From G963663365 sp963663365 (GTDB taxonomy: Bacteria; Hinthialibacterota; Hinthialibacteria; Hinthialibacterales; G963663365): a stretch of 64,000 nucleotides of DNA. The stretch spans positions 620,001 through 684,000 of the forward strand of contig CAXXIH010000001.1 in assembly GCA_963663365.2 (NCBI GenBank), given 5' to 3'. Position 1 is the first letter of the stretch; the number at the start of each line of letters is the position of its first letter. The notes beneath the pieces are model-generated. The model did not search any database and was not told the DNA's origin. It saw only the letters and a list, made by a program, of their open reading frames with translations. Of the stretch, positions 25,624 through 34,980 are shown piece by piece. A program made the translations under genes and the position numbers.

Positions 25624-27291
25624 ATGAAGTGGATTTATGTTTGCTGCGTAATGAGCTTCTTGCTGATTGCTTTGCCCTGGAACCTCGAGGCGATTGCTAC
25701 CGGCCGAACGATCCGGGTGGGCCAAATCAGACTCGATCAAATCGAAGAAGTCTCTGAAGTCCATCAATACGCTCTCCAAGTGTACGAACTCCCATCAAAA
25801 GTCACAATCAGTCTGTATGGCCATCAATTCCAAGAGTATGAGCCGATTCCTCCCCATCTAACCAATCCGTCATTAACTTTATTGCAGCGTAGGACAGGCG
25901 GTCAGGAATGGACTGAGATCGACCGTGCGCAGGCCGAGATTTCCGGTGTCGAGATTGTCCGCCTGCAAAATGTGCAATTAGATGGCGGGTTTGAATACCG
26001 CATTGGAGTAGGTACTGAAGCGAACCAAGGAGGACGATACGCGCTTGTTGTCGATATTGTGCATGAGGAATTTGAGATCGAGGAATTGAATCTTGGTATC
26101 AGCGAACTTGGTGAACCTTATCGCATTGCGGCCTCCTATGCTGTGCCGGATGTAAGCGCTCATTCAGGAAAGAAAATCTATGTCGGCACAGAGCGTGGTT
26201 ATGTTCTCGTCAGTGAAGACGACGCCAAATCGTGGCGAAAAATTTATCCCCCTCCAGGTGGATGGCGGTTATGGGGATCGGTTTATGGTCTGTTTGTCGA
26301 CTCGCAGGGCATCATCTATGTGAGCCCCTGGACCTCCGGCCCGCAGGTAGAAAATAGTGGCTACCATGGAGTTCTGCTTGAAAGCCGGGATGGAGGTCTC
26401 ACTTGGAATGAGGCAATCCACTTCGAATGTCCTACCGGTTGTATGTGGCGGATGGCCGAAGACCGGCAGGGAAATATTTTTGCCGGTGAGTACACGGCCA
26501 CCATCACCTGGCCGAATCCTGATGCGTATACGGGGAACATTTGGCGGCGAAAGAATTTCGGTGGAAATGGCGAATCTTTTGAAGTCGTCTATCGCAATCC
26601 GCCCGTCGCCGGGTACCCAAACAATCATGTGCATTATGTAGCCTGCGATCCTTATACCGGAGATATTTATGCCACCATTGGCGATGATGGTCCTGGTAGA
26701 TTTATTCGCTCGAAAAGAAATGGCGATCCGGATAGTTGGGAGATTTTAGAAATCGGTGTCGATTCCCAATATACGGCGTTGACCTTTACGCAGGATTCTC
26801 TCTACTTAGGTCAGGATACGAATCAAGCGTACAAGAAGATCGTTTGTTGGCCCAAAACAAAGTCTCATGTTACCGGCTCGGAAACTTTCTGGACAACAAC
26901 GAGCATCGATAACTATCCGAAACCGCCCGTGCCCTGGGCGGATACCGGCAACTGGTATTGGGGAGAGTCGCTTCGTAACGGTGAAGTTTTGCTCTTTGGT
27001 TTTCTGCCTTATGGTGTCAGTAGTTGGGATGACAGCCTTATGCAACCACCACGGCTTTATGCGGGGCTGCATAATGGCTCATGGTGGAGAGCCCTCACAT
27101 TCCCGCCTCTGCCCAAACGTTCTCCTGTACGCCCTGCATACGATGGCGTGAAATTGGCCTCGAATGTGGATCCGGATGGTTGGATTTATGCTATGCGTGG
27201 GGCATATTCATCCGCCATTCAAAGGGGATTCCGTATCCGCCTCAAACCGGACACAACAAGCTCCATTAAGGAAAGTCCGGTTTATCCTTAA
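25624..27291 (+). CDS. Secreted sialidase-like beta-propeller (BNR repeats)
   Basis: 555 residues. The start has GGAGG 7 nt upstream, and a signal peptide ends around PWNLEAIA. An N-terminal beta domain (to about 150) precedes a propeller with sialidase-type Asp-box-like repeats: SEDDAKSWRKI, SRDGGLTWNEA and similar. Catalytic Arg triad and Tyr/Glu of true sialidases were not identified, so it may act on another glycan or only bind. Divergent from the PhoD-like gene with a 261-bp gap. Followed by repeats, so probably monocistronic. Confidence 0.7.
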   Translation: MKWIYVCCVMSFLLIALPWNLEAIATGRTIRVGQIRLDQIEEVSEVHQYALQVYELPSKVTISLYGHQFQEYEPIPPHLTNPSLTLLQRRTGGQEWTEIDRAQAEISGVEIVRLQNVQLDGGFEYRIGVGTEANQGGRYALVVDIVHEEFEIEELNLGISELGEPYRIAASYAVPDVSAHSGKKIYVGTERGYVLVSEDDAKSWRKIYPPPGGWRLWGSVYGLFVDSQGIIYVSPWTSGPQVENSGYHGVLLESRDGGLTWNEAIHFECPTGCMWRMAEDRQGNIFAGEYTATITWPNPDAYTGNIWRRKNFGGNGESFEVVYRNPPVAGYPNNHVHYVACDPYTGDIYATIGDDGPGRFIRSKRNGDPDSWEILEIGVDSQYTALTFTQDSLYLGQDTNQAYKKIVCWPKTKSHVTGSETFWTTTSIDNYPKPPVPWADTGNWYWGESLRNGEVLLFGFLPYGVSSWDDSLMQPPRLYAGLHNGSWWRALTFPPLPKRSPVRPAYDGVKLASNVDPDGWIYAMRGAYSSAIQRGFRIRLKPDTTSSIKESPVYP

Positions 27292-27427
27292 GAGTTAATG
27301 CTCGGTCACGGGCCATGAAAGGGCGGGATTCCACCCGAGCCGCTTTTTATCGATACAAATGCTACTCGTAGGATGGGTGCTTGCACCCATCGATATTAAA
27401 ATCATAAGCTACATATATATCTAGCCT

Positions 27428-27479
27428 GGGTGGCGCAGATAAATTTTTTATCTGCGCGCCGTAAGGCGTAAGAGGCGGT
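27428..27479. repeat. Hairpin repeat GCGCAGATAAA, copy 2
   Basis: GCGCAGATAAA (27433-27443) pairs with TTTATCTGCGC (27447-27457); flanks GGGTG and GGCGTAAGAGGCGG match copy 1 at 5711. Lies in the 675-bp gene-free stretch 27292-27966, which is largely repeats. Confidence 0.75.
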
Positions 27480-27599
27480 AGCAAATGTCGCTTATTGCAA
27501 AAACTTCCCCGCCATCCACCCAACTCAGCAAAGTTTTCGTGCCCTTCGTGCTTTCGTAATTCACCTTGAAAAGGCTGTGCCTACCTTAAAACTTTCTCC

Positions 27600-27746
27600 C
27601 TATCCATCAACTCCCTCAGACACCCACACCAAGCACCGTAGGTGCGGCAAGGTAATAGCCCAGCCTAAGCCCAAGACGGTCGCAGACCGGCAAAGGGCGC
27701 CAGGCTGGGTGAATGTTCCCATAAATCTTAAGCGCTGTAAGCGCGC
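27600..27746. repeat. Three-hairpin intergenic element, copy 3
   Basis: Stem 1 GCACC-GTA-GGTGC (27633-27645). Stem 2 CCCAGCCT (27659-27666) with AGGCTGGG (27702-27709). Stem 3 GCGCT-GTA-AGCGC (27732-27744). Same lead-in CCATCAACTCCCTC and order as the other copies. Confidence 0.8.
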
Positions 27747-27770
27747 AAGAAAAATGACTTTGTATCGCCT

Positions 27771-27905
27771 CGCAGGGTGCCTACCAATTAAATCCTACGA
27801 ATACACTCCGAAATCGTGGGCCGTTAGGCGCATTGCAACGGGGCTCCCCCGGCGTGGGCCGGTAGGCGTCTTGCCCGCAGGGGTACCCTGACTCCTGCCG
27901 AACCG
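27771..27905. repeat. CGCAGGGTGC...GAAATCGTG intergenic module, copy B
   Basis: CGCAGGGTGC at 27771-27780, CGAAATCGTGGGCCG near 27810, GGGGCTCCCCCGGCG, a second GGGCCGGTAGGCG with TTGCC, and CTCCTGCCGAACCG at the end. Follows directly after three-hairpin copy 3, as at 59466-59770. Confidence 0.7.
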
Positions 27906-27966
27906 TTGTTGCTGTGTTACGATATCATAATCTAAATTCTTGAAATTCTTGCGAATCCGGCCGGAT

Positions 27967-29436
27967 ATGAGTTCTATACCCAAAACATTTACCCTCGACT
28001 TTTTGACCGGCCTTGTTGCACGTTGCCACCGTTCTCGTTCTCAACTTATCCTGTTGTTTCTCTTGTTTTTGGCGTCTTTATGCCATTGCATCGTCCTCTT
28101 TTTTCATCTGCCGGTTTTCCCGGGAGGTTGGGTATGGGGCTATCGGGATTGGCCGGATGGCCCACAATGGATTGCCATTATTCTCGCTTTATTGTCGATG
28201 TCAGCCGGTTGGTATGTATTACATCGGTCCGGCAATAAAACTGTGGGGATTGTCCTTCTAATTGTCCTTGGCGGCTTATTACAGCATGGATTTGCACGGC
28301 TGGAGGGGCGCGGGATCGAAGGTTTACGAGACCGCATCACATATTCCGGGCATGCGGATTTTGCCTCTGTTGCGGTGCGCCAAGAGTCTATTGTTAAGAC
28401 CATTGTTGACTATGAAGAATTGCTTGATGACGGACACTTGTGCGCTTATGCCCACTCCAAACCACCCGGCCAACTCATGCTCTATATGGCCACCCAACGT
28501 GTTTCCAATTGGTTTATGCCTCGGGATGCAGTTGAAGGGAAACTGGCCGCACTCCAGAACTTTGCCTCTTATGTCTGGCCGTTTATAACTTATCTTGTGC
28601 TTTTTCCGTTGTTCTATTTGACAAAGGAACTCTCCGATACCGAAACCGCTTTGGCAGCCTGCATTCTCTTTGTTTTTATCCCCTCTGTTAATCTTGTAAC
28701 GCTGCATACCGATCAGGTTTTCTTCCCTTTGATGTCTGTCTGTTCGATCTTGCTTGTGGTGCTTGCTCTGCGACGGCAAAGCATTGTTTTTGCCGCTGGA
28801 GCGGGATGTTTACTGTATGCCGCTGCCTTCTGTTCTTTCGGCTTGCTTGCGTTATTGCCGCTCACGGCTCTATTCGTAATCGGGTATTTGTTGATAAAGA
28901 GTGAACCTGCGAAACGGTTTGTGCCCGGTTTGCGTATCGCAGGTGGTAGCGTCGCCGGTTTTATAGTCTTAGATGTCATCTTCCGTTTGGTGTTCGGCTA
29001 CAACATCGTACTCCGCTATAAAAAGGCGTTAACCTTTCATCAAGAATGGCTGCATTGGAATCCGAGTTTGTGGAAAACGCTTCACTTTGCCAATATCAAT
29101 GTTTTGGAGTTCTTTTTCTGGACTGGATGTGCTGTGAGTCTGCTTGCATTGTTCTGTTTTTTTCGAAGCATCCGTGTCGAAGATTTTCGGCGGACTGAAC
29201 CGATCGCAGGTTTAGTGTGGGTTTTGGTCGGGATGTTAATTTTGTTGGCGCTCTTTGGGAAGACCGAAGGTGAAACCGCCCGCCTTTGGCTGTTTCTAGT
29301 TCCATTTTGTTGTATTGCCGCCGCGTATGAAATCCGCATGCGCTTCACTGCCAATTGGCGCGTGGTTACAGCCTTTGTGGTTGTGTTGCAGTTTGTGACC
29401 GTCTATTTCTTAAAGACTTGCCAAGATTTCCACTAG
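27967..29436 (+). CDS. Polytopic GT-C-type glycosyltransferase-like membrane protein
   Basis: About 489 residues with roughly 11-12 hydrophobic segments. A periplasmic-type loop after the second or third helix contains HSKPPGQLMLY, resembling the HxPPG element of family 39/ArnT-like lipid-linked-sugar glycosyltransferases. The expected acidic pair in the first loop may be GYRDWPDG. ATG 27967 and TTG 27940 are both possible; neither has a clear ribosome site. Flanked by repeats on both sides, so it is an isolated unit. Could decorate lipid A, proteins or a surface polymer; acceptor unknown. Confidence 0.6.
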   Translation: MSSIPKTFTLDFLTGLVARCHRSRSQLILLFLLFLASLCHCIVLFFHLPVFPGGWVWGYRDWPDGPQWIAIILALLSMSAGWYVLHRSGNKTVGIVLLIVLGGLLQHGFARLEGRGIEGLRDRITYSGHADFASVAVRQESIVKTIVDYEELLDDGHLCAYAHSKPPGQLMLYMATQRVSNWFMPRDAVEGKLAALQNFASYVWPFITYLVLFPLFYLTKELSDTETALAACILFVFIPSVNLVTLHTDQVFFPLMSVCSILLVVLALRRQSIVFAAGAGCLLYAAAFCSFGLLALLPLTALFVIGYLLIKSEPAKRFVPGLRIAGGSVAGFIVLDVIFRLVFGYNIVLRYKKALTFHQEWLHWNPSLWKTLHFANINVLEFFFWTGCAVSLLALFCFFRSIRVEDFRRTEPIAGLVWVLVGMLILLALFGKTEGETARLWLFLVPFCCIAAAYEIRMRFTANWRVVTAFVVVLQFVTVYFLKTCQDFH

Positions 29437-29448
29437 AATTGCCCAATG

Positions 29449-29768
29449 ACCTCCAGCCTATAAATGGCCGGGGGTGCCCGGGCTCCTGCCGAACCACTTC
29501 TTGTTATAAACTAAACATGTATCTCTGCAGGGTGGGTGATCTCACCCACCCTGCCTGCTGAAAAACATACAAGTGTATTTCTCTATCCACCCAACTCCGC
29601 AAATTTTTTCGTGTCCTTCGTATTTTTTCGTGCTTTCGTGATTCAAATGAATGCACGTATTGCCCCGCAGGGTGCAGACCAACTACATCCCTTGCACACA
29701 CTCCGAAATCGTGTGCCGGTAGGCATCATGCCCGCGGGGGTACCCCGACGCTGTAAGTGCGAGGCAAA
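29449..29768. repeat. Mosaic of intergenic repeat modules
   Basis: Left part CCTATAAATGG...CTCCTGCCGAACCACTTCTTG resembles the inverted-repeat family. GCAGGGTGGGTGATCTCACCC forms a short dyad near 29530. TTCGTGTCCTTCGTATTTTTTCG is a low-complexity stretch shared with 5970 and 27535. Then CGCAGGGTGC (29666-29675), CGAAATCGTGTGCCGGTAGG, and CGCTGTAAGTGCGAGGCAAA (29749-29768), the last identical at 39430 and 59600. No gene in 29437-29887. Confidence 0.7.
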
Positions 29769-29887
29769 ACGCAAATGATCGCGCCCCGCAGGGCGCCTAG
29801 AGCGTCATCTTCCTAAACGACAATACGCGCCGGACATGATATTATATTCTGATGTTACCGTACGCCGCTGCACAAAAGGAGACTTGA

Positions 29888-31588
29888 ATGGAGCCTAAAA
29901 CACATATGCCACGTAGGAATTTCTTACAAACTTCGGCGGTGGCGGGAACCCTCCTATTCGCCGGAGCACAGTCTTCCAAAGGTTCGGAAATGAATACTGG
30001 AACGGGTAGAAATCATGTTGTAAGAATAACTTGGAAGACAGATATCGACTACAAAGATCCTTACAGCGATATTGAATTTGGGGTGCGCATTACAGGGCCG
30101 GACAATCTGCAAATTCAACATCCCGGTTTTTGGGCCGGAGACAATCTCTGGCAAGTGCGAATTGCCTTGCCTCAAACCGGCGAATACTCCTTCGAGACAA
30201 TCTGCTCCAATCCGAATGACAAACGACTTCACGGCCAACAAAGCCAAATCTCCGTTAACGAATACAAGGGCCAAAATCCGTTTTTCCAACATGGCCGGAT
30301 TCAAATTGCCGAAGACAAACGTCACTTCGAGCACAAAGACGGTACTCCCTTCTTTTGGTTGGGAGATACATGGTGGATGGGACTTTGTTCGCGCCTCGAT
30401 TATCCATCGGGTTTTAAAACCTTGGTCAAAGACCGCGTCGAAAAAGGCTTCAATGTGATCCAAATCGTCGCCGGTCCCTATCCCGATATGGAGGAACGCG
30501 ATCCGCGCGGCAAAAATCCCGCCGGATATCCATTCATCTCCGAATTCCGGTCCATCAATCCTGAGTATTATGACGACGCTGATAAGAAGATATGGGGCTT
30601 AGTCGAAGCCGGGCTTATGCCCTGCATTGTCGGCATGTGGGGTTACTATCTGCCGCGCATCGGCCTCGAAGGCGTCAAGCGTTTCTGGCGCTATCTGGTC
30701 GCAAGATATGGGGCCTATCCTGTGGCCTGGTGTATCGCCGGTGAGGCCACCATGCCCTTCTACCTTTCCAAAACTAAGACTGAAGATTCGCAAATCCAAA
30801 AGGAGGGATGGACTGAGGTCACACGTTACGTAAAAGAAATTGATGGATTCAAAAATCCGATCACGATCCATCCCACCCACTGGGGCCGTGAAATGGTTGA
30901 CGATCCGGCGCTGCTCGATTTTGAAATGCTGCAAACCGGGCACAGCGATCTGGATAGCATCCCCAATAACGCAAACTCCGTAATTCAGTCCGTTCAAAAA
31001 GAGCCGCATATGCCGGCGATTGTGGCCGAAGTCAATTATGAAGGTATCCTGGGCCGTTGCTGGCAAAATATCCAACGGCTCAATTTTTATTCATCTGTTT
31101 TGAATGGAGCGGCTGGGCATACATACGGAGCCAATGGCATTTGGCAAATGAGTACAATCGAGAAACCCTATGGGAAATCTCCCCACGGGCGTTCGTGGGG
31201 CAATACACCCTGGCAGGATGCCTATCAACTACCCGGCTCGTTTCAAACCGGTCTTGGTGGGGGATTTATGCGCCGTTTCCCATGGTGGAAATTGGAGCGG
31301 CATCCCGAATGGGTGCAGCCGGAATGCGATCCATCCAAGCCATATTCGTGCACAGCGGCCGGCATACCGGGAAAATTGCGGATTATCTATTCACCCTTGA
31401 TGTGGGATCCGCCTAAAATCTGCGCACTGGAAAAAGACTGTTCGTACCGCGCCTATTTCTTCGATCCACTTAACGGCATAGACGTTCCGATTGGCAAAGT
31501 AAATCCGAATCAGGATGGGGAATGGCGTCCACCCGAACACCCCGGCGAAGTCCACGATTGGCTCGTGGTAGTAGAAGCCGAATCCTAA
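29888..31588 (+). CDS. DUF5060/DUF4038 glycoside hydrolase (apiosidase-like), Tat-type leader
   Basis: 566 residues, AAGGAG 6 nt before the start. Leader PRRNFLQTSAVAGTLLFAG is twin-arginine-like. Residues about 40-140 form the DUF5060 beta domain; the DUF4038 TIM barrel starts at HFEHKDGTPFFWLGDTWWMG and includes FNVIQIVAGPYPD, WCIAGEAT (probable acid/base Glu) and VAEVNYEG (probable nucleophile Glu). A small C-terminal beta domain follows. Related GH140 enzymes cleave apiose side chains of rhamnogalacturonan II, which suits the pectate lyase at 47 kb, but substrate is inferred. Confidence 0.85.
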   Translation: MEPKTHMPRRNFLQTSAVAGTLLFAGAQSSKGSEMNTGTGRNHVVRITWKTDIDYKDPYSDIEFGVRITGPDNLQIQHPGFWAGDNLWQVRIALPQTGEYSFETICSNPNDKRLHGQQSQISVNEYKGQNPFFQHGRIQIAEDKRHFEHKDGTPFFWLGDTWWMGLCSRLDYPSGFKTLVKDRVEKGFNVIQIVAGPYPDMEERDPRGKNPAGYPFISEFRSINPEYYDDADKKIWGLVEAGLMPCIVGMWGYYLPRIGLEGVKRFWRYLVARYGAYPVAWCIAGEATMPFYLSKTKTEDSQIQKEGWTEVTRYVKEIDGFKNPITIHPTHWGREMVDDPALLDFEMLQTGHSDLDSIPNNANSVIQSVQKEPHMPAIVAEVNYEGILGRCWQNIQRLNFYSSVLNGAAGHTYGANGIWQMSTIEKPYGKSPHGRSWGNTPWQDAYQLPGSFQTGLGGGFMRRFPWWKLERHPEWVQPECDPSKPYSCTAAGIPGKLRIIYSPLMWDPPKICALEKDCSYRAYFFDPLNGIDVPIGKVNPNQDGEWRPPEHPGEVHDWLVVVEAES

Positions 31589-31632
31589 TGCCGGAATCTC
31601 GATAACATTTTAAGGCTTAGGTGATATTCCTC

Positions 31633-32610
31633 TTAAATATCACTCGCGCACTTGTCATAGAAATCAAGATACTTGTCTTTATCGGCGCCGCTACGTGCGG
31701 CAATCGCCGCACGGGGATGCTGATTCAGCTGGCCGGTAATCATATATTGCGGATGCGGCCCCCAATCCAGCGTCGCGGCCAGTTCCACAAACTGTTCTTC
31801 CAGCAATTTCCATATAGGCCGAACGTTGAATTTGGGATTCCGCAAAAATCCGAGCAGCAATTCCATGGGGCAATTGCCCGCACCGCGTCCCAGGCCCGCC
31901 ACGGTTGCATCGATACGGTTCGCGCCCCGGATAATCGATTCTATCGTATTCGCAAACGCCAACTGTTGGTTGTTATGCGCGTGGATACCGATCTCTTTCC
32001 CGGTCCCTTTCAGAGCGTCCTGGTATCGCTCAACCAGCATCTTCACTTGTTCGGTATAAAGCGAACCGAAACTATCAACAATCACAACCGTCGATGCCGG
32101 GGTATCGTGAATCACTTCCAAGGCTTGGTCGATTTCCGCGTCCTTCGCCACCGAAATTGCCATAATATTACAGGAAACTTCGTAGCCTTTCTCATGAGCA
32201 TCTTGAATCATATCCGCAGCTTCAGAAATCTGATGCACATAACAAGCCACTCGGATAATATCCAAAACACTATCACTTTTCGGAAGAATATCCTTTTTCC
32301 AATCGCTCTTGCCGCCGGCATCGGCCATCGCCGCGAGCCTCAATGGAGAATCGTTATCACCCACAACACGACGCAAATCTTCTTCGTCACAATGCCGCCA
32401 GGGGCCATAGTCACTCTGCGGAAAAACCTTTTTGGAATTCTTATACCCGATCTCCATGCAATCGATTCCGGAATCGACACATGCCTGATAAACGGCTTTC
32501 ACGAAATCGTCATTAAATTTAGAATCGTTCACAAGACCACCGTCGCGGACGGTGCAATCCATCACTTTGATCTGTGGACGAAAAGTGATCCACGGTGCTA
32601 CATCGGGCAT
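31633..32610 (-). CDS. DRE-TIM metallolyase (4-hydroxy-2-oxovalerate aldolase-like)
   Basis: 325 residues, AAAGGAT before the start. The HMGL-like signature KVMDCTVRDGGLVND gives the Arg-Asp catalytic pair, HAHNNQQLA the metal-binding histidines, and VAGLGRGAGN the Gly-rich loop. No LeuA-type C-terminal regulatory domain, so it resembles aldolase-type rather than synthase-type members. Could cleave or form a 4-hydroxy-2-oxo acid arising from sugar-acid degradation. Last gene of a minus-strand run with two propeller proteins and a URO-D-like protein. Cytoplasmic. Confidence 0.85.
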   Translation of the reverse strand: MPDVAPWITFRPQIKVMDCTVRDGGLVNDSKFNDDFVKAVYQACVDSGIDCMEIGYKNSKKVFPQSDYGPWRHCDEEDLRRVVGDNDSPLRLAAMADAGGKSDWKKDILPKSDSVLDIIRVACYVHQISEAADMIQDAHEKGYEVSCNIMAISVAKDAEIDQALEVIHDTPASTVVIVDSFGSLYTEQVKMLVERYQDALKGTGKEIGIHAHNNQQLAFANTIESIIRGANRIDATVAGLGRGAGNCPMELLLGFLRNPKFNVRPIWKLLEEQFVELAATLDWGPHPQYMITGQLNQHPRAAIAARSGADKDKYLDFYDKCASDI

Positions 32611-32718
32611 CGTTCCTATCCTTTCAATTTTATAGACGAAGGGCTGCCGCCCCGGTTCATCTCCAAGGATAAAAACTATAGCAGACTTCCGATATTTGTC
32701 TCCACCTGTGAATAGCCC

Positions 32719-33810
32719 TCAGTTTTTCCCTAATTCGATAGGCCGCCGCATGGCTCTGATTCGGTCGTATTCAAAGTGATATTTCCCATCATTCCTCTTG
32801 TAGCCGACTTGGGTGGAGTAAAAGAGGTACAGCCATTTTTTCCCCTCGATTTCCGCAATAAATGTCTGCGGCACATGGCAGGCATCAGCATCATCGTCTG
32901 GTGGGATATAATCCAGCCTTGTCCAATGTAAACCGTCATCGGAAACGGCCTCGCAGAGCTGACGGCTCATCCATCCCGATTGCCCTTCTTGAATCGGGTA
33001 GCCGGGAGGATCGGAAAAGCAAAAATACCGCCCGCCGATATGCACAACTTCAGGATTAGGCCAGGCAACAAGCAACGGTTCCATGAGATCATGCCGGAAC
33101 TTAAAACCGTCTTTTTGCATAAAACCCCCCGGATTTTCCGCATAGCCCATGCAGCACCCTTTTCCCGGCGCCCAATAATCGAACCACAATCTCCAAGTGG
33201 AGTTCTCATAGCGCAAACAGGGACGATGAAAATCGCCGATGCGTTTGGGATTGGGCACGGGTGTTTCACGGTCATCCGCGCAAATCAGTAGAGGTTGATC
33301 GGTCTTGCGCCAGTGAATACCGTCTTCTGACTCCGCGCCCATCAAACATTGGACCATCGTGGCCGGATACCCCTCAACCGGATCGAAATGTTTGGATGTC
33401 GCGCTATAGGCCATCGTAAAGCGGCCGTCTTGAAAGACGACAGAGGGATCTCCCACATGCCAGGCCTCATACCAACGTTCACTGGCATGAAGAACCGGAA
33501 TCCAAAGAGTGGGATTCATCGTTGCATCCCATGTGTCTTCACCGCTATAGACTTCCCAGTTCAACAAATCCTTGGAGCGCGCATGAAAAATCGCGTCGCA
33601 TCCGGGTATCCCCAGATTGGTGCCCGATGCCGCCCAACCGAAAAACCACATTTTGTAACGGTACTCCCCGCCGGTCTCCACCACGCATGGGTTGTACATG
33701 TTGTTGAAATTCCAAAGTAAGTCGCGCTTGTTCCGTTCCCAATCATCTGCGCAAAAAGCAGTAGTTATGAATAGTGAGGACAACAACGTGGTCTTTGCTA
33801 TGACTGACAT
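32719..33810 (-). CDS. Secreted five-bladed-propeller glycosidase (GH43/GH32-like)
   Basis: 363 residues from the ATG at 33810 (AAAGGAA upstream) with a signal ending FITTAFCA. Repeated blade motifs: NPCVVETGGEYRYKMWFFG, SKDLLNWEVY, GDPSVVFQDGRFTMAYS, SEDGIHWRKT, SDDGLHWTRL. Asp in GDPSVVF is where the propeller families place a catalytic Asp; a catalytic Glu was not pinpointed. Acts probably on arabinose-, xylose- or fructose-type linkages, or is a mannoside phosphorylase relative. Same-strand neighbours 92 bp upstream and 108 bp downstream. Confidence 0.72.
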   Translation of the reverse strand: MSVIAKTTLLSSLFITTAFCADDWERNKRDLLWNFNNMYNPCVVETGGEYRYKMWFFGWAASGTNLGIPGCDAIFHARSKDLLNWEVYSGEDTWDATMNPTLWIPVLHASERWYEAWHVGDPSVVFQDGRFTMAYSATSKHFDPVEGYPATMVQCLMGAESEDGIHWRKTDQPLLICADDRETPVPNPKRIGDFHRPCLRYENSTWRLWFDYWAPGKGCCMGYAENPGGFMQKDGFKFRHDLMEPLLVAWPNPEVVHIGGRYFCFSDPPGYPIQEGQSGWMSRQLCEAVSDDGLHWTRLDYIPPDDDADACHVPQTFIAEIEGKKWLYLFYSTQVGYKRNDGKYHFEYDRIRAMRRPIELGKN

Positions 33811-33902
33811 CGCGCGTTCCTTTCTTTCAATATCACAATGGCGTTCCGGTATGGCTCTTCCCTGAATAAGGAAAGAAACACACGGCAAACGAGGATAAGA
33901 TT

Positions 33903-34958
33903 CTATTGATAGACGCCGTGCTCGTGGATGGTATCGAACATGGCCAGCACATTTTCGACCGGTGTCTCTTCGAGAATGGTGTCATGGCTGGCGCCCGCAA
34001 TATATCCACCTCCGGGCATCATGATATCGAGAACCTCCCGCGTCTGCTGCCGCACACTTTCCGGATCGGCATCAATAAGAACATGATGGGAGTCGACAGC
34101 GCCGTTAAACAAAATCCGATTTCCGAACTCAGCCTTTAGCGTACGCAAATCCATCCCATGACAGTTCGGTTGAATCGCATGAAGCCCATCCAATCCGGCT
34201 TCAATCAAACCGGGAATCAACGGTGCAAAGCCCCCACAACAGTGCATCATGACTTTTATACCATACGAGTGCCCCACATCCGCAAGACGTTTGATGTGGG
34301 GTTGTATAAAACGTTCAAACAATCCCACACCGAGCAAAGGGCCGGTTTGACTGCCTAAGTCGTTACCAAAAAACATGATGTCAATAACATCCGCGGCCGC
34401 GTCAAAAATACGGATACAGCTTTCTGCGTAAAAATCGACAATGTGCCCCAAAAGTGCATCAATAAATTCAGGCTCATCGACCATTTTGTAATAAACATTT
34501 TCCATGCCCACCATATCAATGGCGTCATGCCAAAATGGCGACCAATCGCCACCTAGAATTGCGTATTCCCCTTTATATTGTTCCGCTTCCGCCCGAAGTT
34601 TCGAGACATCGATCCATTTCACATCGGGCCATTCATAATCCTCGACTTCTTTAAGAGTCGCATCCTCTAGAGGAAAACTCATCGGATGGCCGTAACCGAT
34701 CCCATGCCGGACAACTCCAAAAACCGTTCGGTAAGTCGCGCCTTCAGGCAATTCCGGTTCCGGTTTTGTATACGGCGCAAAAATACGCCGGAAATCGTCG
34801 CCGAATCGGACACGCAACTCTTTATCCCCAAGGTTCAATTCCCGCTTGGCTTTTTCCCAAAACTCAACGGAGGCCCCGCACCAGCAAGGCACACAATCCG
34901 GCTCTCTATGTTCAAAGGCCGTCAAAACCCGTTCTCTCGAAGTCATCATGATTGGCAT
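33903..34958 (-). CDS. Uroporphyrinogen decarboxylase-family protein (MtaA-like), copy 1
   Basis: 351 residues, beginning with the URO-D opening TSRERVLTAFEHREPDCVPCW. The barrel contains FGNDLGSQTGPLLG and VMMHCCGGFAPLIPGLIEAGLDGLHAIQ. The HxC type motif (HCC) matches the zinc-thiol site of corrinoid:thiol methyltransferases rather than the heme enzyme, and the heme-pathway arginines are not evident. Probably transfers a methyl group from a corrinoid or acts in demethylation; no corrinoid partner is adjacent. Start at 34958 or the in-frame ATGs at 34949/34946 cannot be separated. 22 bp from the upstream sialidase gene, thus co-transcribed. Confidence 0.8.
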   Translation of the reverse strand: MPIMMTSRERVLTAFEHREPDCVPCWCGASVEFWEKAKRELNLGDKELRVRFGDDFRRIFAPYTKPEPELPEGATYRTVFGVVRHGIGYGHPMSFPLEDATLKEVEDYEWPDVKWIDVSKLRAEAEQYKGEYAILGGDWSPFWHDAIDMVGMENVYYKMVDEPEFIDALLGHIVDFYAESCIRIFDAAADVIDIMFFGNDLGSQTGPLLGVGLFERFIQPHIKRLADVGHSYGIKVMMHCCGGFAPLIPGLIEAGLDGLHAIQPNCHGMDLRTLKAEFGNRILFNGAVDSHHVLIDADPESVRQQTREVLDIMMPGGGYIAGASHDTILEETPVENVLAMFDTIHEHGVYQ

Positions 34959-34980
34959 GTCCCAAATTGCTAAACAAATA

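Noticed and set aside
31621..32715. 364-codon plus-strand ORF
   Set aside because: It is the exact antisense of the aldolase gene, which has clear family motifs; coding bias of the real gene creates the open frame.
33903..34958. HemE, the heme-pathway uroporphyrinogen decarboxylase
   Set aside because: The HCC motif and the glycan-gene context fit MtaA-type methyltransferases better, and no other heme gene is nearby.
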